DNA of 24,882 nt from Haplomitrium mnioides (taxonomy: Eukaryota; Marchantiophyta; Haplomitriopsida; Calobryales). Position 1 is the stretch's first letter. The number at the start of each line of letters is the position of its first letter. The stretch covers positions 1 to 24,882 of the forward strand of contig JBNGIS010016025.1 in assembly GCA_049999725.1 (NCBI GenBank), written 5' to 3'. The notes beneath the pieces are model-generated. The model saw only the letters and a program-made list of their open reading frames with translations, searched no databases and was not told the origin of the DNA. The translations under genes and the position numbers were made by a program. Shown here piece after piece: positions 17,901 to 24,882 of this stretch.

Positions 17901-20900
17901 AAAGCTATTGCATTCCAAACAAACTAGAACCCAATACATTCTAAGCATACTAAAACAAGAGCATTTAGAGCTATTGCATTCTTTACAAACTAGAACCAAC
18001 TATATACAGAGCTATTGCATTCCAAAGCAACTAGAACCCAATACATTCTAAGCATACTAGAACAACAACATTTAGAGCTATTGCAATCTTAACAAACTAA
18101 AACCAACTATATTCAGAGCTATTGCATTCTGAACAAACTAGAACCAACTACATTCAAAGTTTTTGAATAATAAAAAAGCTAGAACCCAATACAATCTAAG
18201 CATACTCAAACAATAGTATTTAGAGCTATCACGGTCTTTACAAACAAGAATCAACTATATTCAGAGCTATTGTATTATGAACAAAATGGAACCAATTACA
18301 TTCAAAGCTATTGCATTCCAAAAAAACTAGAGCCTAATACATTATGAGCATACTTAAACAACAACATTTAGAGCTATTAAATTCTTAACAAACTAGACCC
18401 AACTACATTCAAAGCTATTGCATTCCAATCAAACTACAACTTAATACATTCTGAGCATATTAAAACAACTGCATTTGAAGTTATTGCATTCTCAACAAAC
18501 AAGAACCAAGTACATTCAGAGCTATTACATTCAGACCAAACTAGAACCAATTACATTCAAAGCTATTGCATTCCAAACGCATTAGAACCCAATACATTCT
18601 AAGCATACTAAATCAAAAAGTTAACATCTAAAGCTATTGCATTCTTAATAAACTAGAACCAACTATATGCATAGCTTTTGCATTCTGAACAAACTAGAAC
18701 CAACTACATTCAAAGCTATTCCATTCCAAACAAACTAGAACCCAATACATTCTGAGCATACTAAAACACTTGCGTTTAAACCTATTGCATTTTTAACAAA
18801 CTAGAACCAACTATATTCACAGCTATTGGATTATGAACAAACTAGAACCAACTAGATTCAAGGCTATTGTATTACAAAAATACTAGAACCCAATACATTT
18901 TGAGCATACTAGAACAACTGCATTTAGAGCTACACTATTCTTAAAAAACAAAAACCAACTATATTCAAAGCTATTGCTACCAAACAAGCAAGAACTCAAT
19001 ACATTCTCACCACACTAAAACAACTCCTTTTAGAGCTACTCCATTATTAACAAACAAGAACCAACTACATTCAAAGCTATTGCATTCCAAACAAACAAGA
19101 AACTAATGCATTCTGAGAACACTAAAACAACTACATGTAGAGCTACTCTATTCTTAACAAACAAGAACCAACTACATTCAAAGGCACTGCATTCCAAACA
19201 AACAAGAACCCAATACATTCTTAGCATACTAAAACAACAACATTTAGAGCTACTCCATTCTTAACAACCAAGAACCACCTACATTCAAAGCTACTACATT
19301 TCAAAGAAACTAGAACCCAATATATTCTGAGAAAACTATAACAACAACATTTAGAGGTACTCCATTCCAATCAAACAAAAACCAACTACATTCAAAGATA
19401 TTGCATTCCTAATAAACTAGAACCCAATACATTCTAAGCATACTAAACAACTTCATTTCATGCTATTGCATTCTTAACAAACTAGAACCAACTTTATTTC
19501 GATCTATTGCATTCTAAACAAACTAGAACCAACTACATTCAAAGATATTGCATTCAACACAAACTAGAACCCAATGCATTCTTATTATACTAAAACAACA
19601 ACATTTAGAGGTGTCGTATTCTTAACAGACTAGAACCAACAATATTTAGAGTTATAGCATTGTGAACAAACTAGGACCAATTACATTCAAAGATATTGCA
19701 TTCAACACAAACTAGAACCCAATATATTTTGGGCATACTAAAACACCTCCATTTAGAGCTATTGCATTTTAACAAACTAGAACCAACTATATTGATAGCT
19801 ATCGCACTCCAAAAAAACTAGAACTAGTTACATTCAAAGAAGTTGCATTGCAAACAAACTAGAACTCAATACATTCTGAGCATACTAAAACAACAACATC
19901 TAGAGCTATTGCATTCTTAACAAACAAGAACCAACAACATTCATAGCTATTGCATTCTAAACAAATTAGAACCAACTACATTCAAAGCTATTGCATTCCA
20001 AACAAACTAGAACCCAATACATTCTAAGCACACTAAATCAACAACATCTAGAGCTATTTGATTCTTAACAAACTAGAATCAACTATATTCAAAGGTATTG
20101 CATTACGAACAACCTAGAACGAACTACATTCAAAGCTATTCCATTCCAATGAAACTAGAACCCAATACATTCTAAGCATACTAAAACACATGCATTTTTA
20201 GACTTGTTGCATTATTTAATAACTAGAACCAACTATTTCACAGCTATTGCATTCAGAACATACTAGAACCAACTAGAATCAAAGCTACTGCATTCTACAA
20301 ATGCTAGAACACAAAACATTTTGAGAATGCTAAAACAACTGCATTTAGAGCTACTTCATTGTTAACAAACACAGACCAACTATGCTAAAAACTATTGCTA
20401 CCAAACAAACAAGAACTCAATACATTCTCAACACACTAAAACAACTCTTTTTAGAGCTACTCCAATCTCATCAAACAAAAACCGACTAAATCCAAAGCTA
20501 TTGCATTCCAAACATACAAGAACCCAATACATTCTCACAATGCTAAAACATTTGCATTTAGAGCTACTCCATTCTTAACAAATAAGAACCAACTACATTC
20601 AAAGGCGTTGCATTCCAAACAAACCAAAACACAATACACTCTAAGCATACTAAAACAACTACATTTAGAGCTACTCCATTCTTAACAAACAAGAACCAAC
20701 TACATTCAAAGCTATTGCATTCCAAAAAAAAAAAAAAAAAACCCAATACATTCTAAGCATACTAAAACAACTGCATTTAGAGCTACTCCATTATCAACAA
20801 ACAAAAACCACCTACATTCAAATCTACTACATTTCAAACAAACTAGAACCCAATATATTCTGAGCAAACTATAACAACAACATTTAGAGGTGCTCCATTC

Positions 20901-21792
20901 TTAGCAAACAAGAACCAACTACATTCAAAGCTATTGCATTCCAAACAAACTAGAACCCAATACACTCTAAACATACTAAAAAAAATTCATTTAGAGCTAT
21001 TACATTCAAAACTATTGCATTCCTATTAAACTAGAGTCAACTCTATTCAAAGCTATTGTATTCTGAACAAACTAGAACCAACTACATTCAAAGCAAATAC
21101 TAGAACCAACTACATTCAAAGCAAATGCATTCCAAACAAACTAGAATCCAATACATTCTCACATACTAAAACAATAACATTTAGAGCTTTTGCATTTTTA
21201 ACAAACTAGAATCAACTATATTCACATCAATTGCATTCTGAGAAAACTAGAACCAACTTCATTTAAAGTTATTGCATTCCAAACAAACAAGAACCCAATA
21301 CATTCTGAGCATACTAAAACAATAGCATTTAGACCTATTGCATTCTTAACAAACTTGAACCAACTATATTGAGAGCTATTGCATTCTGAACAAACTAGAA
21401 CCAACTACATTCAAAGCTATTGCATTCCAAACAAACTATAATCTAGTACATTCTGAGCATACTAAAACAATAGCATTTAGAGCTATTTCATTCTTAACAA
21501 ACTAGAACCAAGTATATTTAAAGCTATTGCATTCTGAACAAACTAGAACTAACTACATTCAAAGCTATTGCATTCCAAACAAACTAGAACCCAATACAAA
21601 GTGAGCATACTAAAACAACAACATTTAGAGCTATTGCATTCTTAACAAACTAGAACCAATTATATTCAAAGCTATTGCATTATGAACAAACTAGAACCAA
21701 CTACATTCAAAGCTATTGCATTCCAAACAAACTAGATCCCAATACATTCAAAGCATACTAAAACATCAAAATTTAGAGCTTAAGCATTCTTC

Positions 21793-23192
21793 TCAGCCTT
21801 ATGGTTGGTACGTGTTCTTATTTTCTACCAATTTACACCAACTTAAGGGTTGTTTTGTGTTTCGGGACCTTTCATGAGACGGGCCTTGCACCAATTTGAC
21901 CCCAACTCTTCTTTACACTCTTTGGAATAACTACAACACCCTCTAGGATGTCTACAACACTCGTTGGGATAACTACAGCCTTTTCTAGAATGAATGAATT
22001 TTGTTGTTAGAGCGACATATTTATGACAATGAAGTACAAGACACACACCCACACACCCACAGCCAATACTCTTCCTTGAGATGAAATTAATGCACTCAAA
22101 TAATATTTAATAAAGTTTACAAACCTCACACTCAAGTCTACTGGTCCACAAATACCCGCAGCAGTTCTAACGAACCTCCAACATATCCATCGACGTTGTC
22201 ACACACACACAGTCGTAGTGAGGTAATTTCAATTCGGCTACCCAAAGTCCCTAGATTGACTCCCCAAGGGTAAGGAAGTTGATTGTTTGACTTCTACCAA
22301 TAAAAAAACAGCTCTCGCAGTTGATGGGCCTCACTCCACCCCACAGACACTTTTCAAATCCACCTACAGAACCGCCCTAGCGCGCTCTGCTCAAAAAGAA
22401 CACCAAATTGGCGTCTACTTGGAAAAGATCAACACTCAATGCACCTCACAAGGCACACTGGACTCACACTGAATTTAATCCACAACTTGCTCCTATGTCA
22501 TGGAGTAGCTTGGGGCAGCACAACTAGTTTCTACAGAGATAGGGGAAGAAAACACATCCAATGGTACCTCCCACACATTGTGATTTGAAGATACGGCCTG
22601 ATCCTTTTGAGTTCCCTGAAAATGTTGTCCTTGGCTATTGCAATACCTCCAAAAGCTGGTCCACTTGTGTATGCCTTCCATGAGTACCCTAGCACCAACT
22701 CCGAGCAATACAATCCACCCAATCCTTTAGCCTCGCAAGCCCAACCTCAAACCACCTCCAGTCCTCCTTGCATGATGGCCTTCCTTCTCTGTTCCTCCCG
22801 TTCTTTGTCCCGCACTCGTAATGCTCTCTTGTGGTGAATCTCTAAAAATAAGCCCCACAAGAGGCTACACTCTTTGAAGTGCCACGACCCATACCCTTAA
22901 ATCCCTTTTACGTTTTTGTTTTCGCCAATCATTACCGCAACTAGCCTTACCTCTAATATTAGAAACAACAAACTAAAATAATAGTCCTTGTTTAAAGGTC
23001 TAGCTTTTTGGCCAAACACCTTAACCCATTAACTAGTCTAATTGCTATTCTTTAGTTTAAACCACAGCTGAGGGTCCTCCAAGTTCTGGCTATAACTCAC
23101 TTTCCTCATGTAAGTTTAGCGAGTCTTTTATTTAAGACTTTGGTTTTTTACCTTTTCATTCTTTAGACTCAGTGAGTGAATTCATTTGTCAT
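21793..23192. other. Mostly non-coding interval after the satellite
   Basis: The satellite stops at about 21792 (AGAGCTTAAGCATTCTT is the last trace). I see no gene that can be supported. Notable pieces are a 21-bp triplet repeat (21911-21973) and CA-rich runs (22031-22062 and 22200-22212). Two minus-strand open stretches (22493-22840, e.g. RVRDKEREEQRRKAIMQGG near 22760-22830) look protein-like, but stops separate them and no family is recognised. They could be remnants of a gene or element. Confidence 0.4.
21911..21973 (-). repeat. 21-bp repeat, 3 copies
   Basis: On the minus strand three units of TGTAGTTATCCCAACGAGTG-like sequence follow each other at 21-bp spacing (TGTAGTTATCCCAAC, TGTAGACATCCTAGA, TGTAGTTATTCCAAA, each closing with G(A/G)GTGT). 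Small and isolated. Confidence 0.7.
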
Positions 23193-23198
23193 TTTATT
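23193..23198 (-). terminator. Candidate poly(A) signal of the minus-strand gene at 23270
   Basis: The minus strand reads AATAAA about 75 bp after the TGA at 23270-23272. Position and orientation suit a 3' end. The hexamer alone is weak evidence. Confidence 0.35.
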
Positions 23199-23269
23199 TC
23201 TTGCTACCTTTAATAGAGGGATCTCCTTGCTCTACAACCATTGTTATCGCCCTCCGTCTATGAGATTGT

Positions 23270-23541
23270 TCACTGTTGTTGTCCCTTGACTTCCCAAATC
23301 AAGAGTGAAATCCGATGTAGACCAGCAAAGTCTCTCGCGACTTCCCAAATCAAGAGTGAAATCCGATGTAGACCAGCAAAGTCTCTCGCATACCGATCAT
23401 CGTGCATATCTTGTTCAACCAGACCATAGACAGCAGCTGGTGCTGAACTAGGATGCTCGTTATCTTTTCCAGAACATGGTTCAGAATGGCCACATGCGTT
23501 GAGTTGAATACCCCCAACAGCGGAAGAATCCCATCCTTGGT
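23270..23541 (-). CDS. Candidate last exon of an unrecognised minus-strand gene, with a tandem duplication
   Basis: On the minus strand an acceptor TTTTTGTGCAG ends at 23542, and from there one frame (phase 1) stays open for about 90 codons to TGA at 23270. It contains GWDSSAVGGIQL, CGHSEPCSGKDNEHPSSAPA, AVYGLVEQDMHDDRY, then ARDFAGLHRISLLIWEV twice in tandem, then KGQQQ. The composition is that of a real soluble protein and differs from the low-complexity surroundings. I cannot name the family. The 17-residue duplication comes from an exact 51-bp DNA duplication and may be private to this copy. Upstream exons should lie to the right, within or beyond the GA-rich tract, but I could not find them. 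An overlapping minus-strand frame from 23547 to 23350 is less convincing. Confidence 0.4.
23288..23389. repeat. 51-bp exact tandem duplication
   Basis: GACTTCCCAAATCAAGAGTG starts at 23288 and 23339. The 51-bp units appear identical and 51 is divisible by 3, so the surrounding frame is preserved. Confidence 0.9.
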
Positions 23542-23559
23542 CTGCACAAAAATCTATCC

Positions 23560-24822
23560 CCCTAGATTAAATCTCCTCCAGAATTTTCTCTTTCTTCTCT
23601 GATTCCCCTTCTCATTTCTGAATTCCTCCTTGAATTTCCCATGTCCTCCTTGAGTTCTTATCTCCTCTCTTCTGCACAAATTGATCCACCCCTCCATGCA
23701 TTCGATTCCTTTTTCCCCCTTGTCGAATTCCATCTCCAAGCCTGCCGATCAAATTCTCCTGGTGCATTCAATCAATTCTTGCGCTTAGAATTCTCTGAAT
23801 CAATCCTCCCAGGCCTGGCGATGCAATTCGGCCAGGCTTTGTGATGGATACTCCGCTCTTGCGCTCACGATTTCTGGTTCTCCATGCTCAATTCCTCCGT
23901 AGGCCTTGCGATGCAATCTCCCAGGCCTGCTCAATCCAACTCCCTCGAGCTCTCCTCCATTCCCTTGCGAATCCATAACCAGCCCCTGCTTGATTGATTC
24001 TACCCTTTGTGCCTTCCTGGTTGATTTAATCCTCTCTAGCCCTGGCCTTCGATCCCTCTCCTCGCTCAAACCTGGCGTCACTCCTCCTTCTCAGCCTCAC
24101 TCGACCCTGTCGCGATTCAATTCCCTCCAGCAGCGATTCGTTCTATGCCCCTCCACGACTCTTCCCTCTGTCCTCCCTCTTGAAATTCTTCTCCTCCAGC
24201 CTGTGATGATTCTTCCCCTTGCCATTGTCGATCCTCCTCGCCTGCAATTCCATACTCCCCTCCAGCGCAATTCGATACTGTCCAAGATCCGTGCTAGTTC
24301 CAACCCTTGTATTCAGGATTTCTTGCACAATTCAAACCTCTCTCCTTGGTGATGAATCCTCCCTGGTCATTCCCTTCTCACGGTCCATTTTCTCTATGCA
24401 TCCAAATCCCCTCCCTCGCTCAATTCCTTCTTGCTCGTTGTCCTCAATTTGCAATTTCCTGTGATTCCACCGCTTCAATGCACGACCGATCCTCTGCGAT
24501 GCAACCTCCAACGCCCTGTACAATTCATTCTCTAGCCGGGGTTCATCCCTTGACAATAAAAAAAAACTCCCCCGATCAAATCCTACTCTCCAGCTATGGT
24601 CACTGTCCTCAATTTTTGACTTCCTTCCCCGACCATTTCTCCTCTGGCTCTATCTCTTCTCCCCCTTCCTCTTTCGATTCACCTCCCAGGCCTGTGATTC
24701 AACCTCCTCATGCATTCAATTCCTCTCCCCAGCAATCCATACCTCTGGCTCCAATTCTTGTGCATTGCCATCCTCCCTCAATCCAGCCCAGCCCCTGCTC
24801 GATCTCTCCTAGCCGCGCGGTG
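23560..24822. repeat. Pyrimidine-rich, degenerate repeat tract
   Basis: About 1.26 kb strongly C/T-rich on the plus strand, built from recurring words such as CAATTCCTCC, CCAGGCCTG, GATGCAATTC and TGCATTCAATTCCTC. Spacing is irregular, so it appears to be an old minisatellite. Frames are open on both strands because of composition. None looks like a conserved protein. It could be the GA-rich 5' region or intron of the minus-strand gene ending at 23270. At about 24823 the bias reverses to purine-rich. Confidence 0.6.
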
Positions 24823-24882
24823 ACGATTGAAGGGGAAGAAAGGAAGCAAGGGAAAAACGTGAGGGGAAGAACAAGGAGAAGG

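Larger units (their letters stand above)
11008..21792 (+). repeat. Satellite array of a 41-bp monomer in 107- and 148-bp composite units
   Basis: The basic monomer is GCTATTGCATTC + TNAACAAACTAGAACC + AACTATATTCAGA (41 bp). A second form ends AACTACATTCAAA. A third, the A form, is 66 bp: it reads CCAAACAAACTAGAACCCAA, then TACATTCTAA, then a 25-bp piece GCATACTAAAACAACAACAT + TTAGA that aligns with the end of a monomer and so looks like a monomer with about 16 bp lost. Composite units measured between successive A forms are 148 bp (19987 to 20135; 66+41+41) and 107 bp (17797 to 17904; 66+41). The left part often alternates a 107-type unit (GCTACTCCATTC, AACAAGAACC) with a 148-type unit. The right end (20.9-21.8 kb) is mostly 148-bp units. 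The plus strand is A/C-rich and G-poor. All short reading frames here (minus-strand FVWNAIALNVV-like) are repeat artefacts. Confidence 0.95.

Noticed and set aside
14469-21404. Several minus-strand frames of 60-85 residues with FVWNAIALNVVG-like sequence
   Set aside because: All are readings of the satellite monomer.
11008-21792. CRISPR-like array
   Set aside because: No unique spacers between conserved repeats; units are tandem and degenerate and the context is a plant genome.
24332-24556. Arg/Glu-rich minus-strand frame as a gene
   Set aside because: Purine-rich composition keeps several frames open; no domain or splice context supports it.

Overview
The window looks like nuclear DNA of a land plant. 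It has GT-AG introns, AATAAA poly(A) signals, a Ty1/Copia retrotransposon with a plant-type polypurine tract, and more than 10 kb of satellite. A non-seed plant is possible, but nothing in the window proves the lineage. Four runs of N (three of 100, one of 10) mark a draft assembly, and several breaks in reading frame fall in homopolymers.

Positions 1-5635: two divergent, intron-containing genes share a short intergenic promoter region with a TATA-like box on each strand. The minus-strand gene runs off the left edge and is not recognised. The plus-strand gene (about 1212-4995) encodes a protein of about 1000 residues: an unrecognised N-terminal domain, a Lys/Pro/Ser-rich linker, a ParB-like domain and a C-terminal beta-class DNA amino-methyltransferase. 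That is a prokaryote- or phage-style combination in a spliced gene. This copy is interrupted by several in-frame stops, all TAG or TGA, plus uncertain junctions, so it is probably a decaying member of a family. Introns of both genes and the 3' flank carry short minisatellites (24, 30 and 37 bp) built on a palindromic, alternating purine-pyrimidine core such as CATGCGCGCATG.

Positions about 5636-21792: a satellite array built from a 41-bp monomer, arranged as 107-bp and 148-bp composite units that include a shortened 25-bp monomer. A Copia element (5964-11007) sits inside one unit with a perfect 5-bp target duplication (AGAAC). It has 162/158-bp LTRs, a 1.7-kb leader containing a 46-bp minisatellite, gag, a deletion of protease and integrase, reverse transcriptase split by a 36-bp repeat, RNase H, and a hairpin next to the polypurine tract. 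It cannot be autonomous as read.

Positions 21793-24882: mostly non-coding. There is a small 21-bp repeat, a candidate minus-strand last exon (23270-23541) with an exact 17-residue duplication and a poly(A) signal, and a long pyrimidine-rich, repeat-derived tract (about 23560-24820) whose strand asymmetry flips at the right end.
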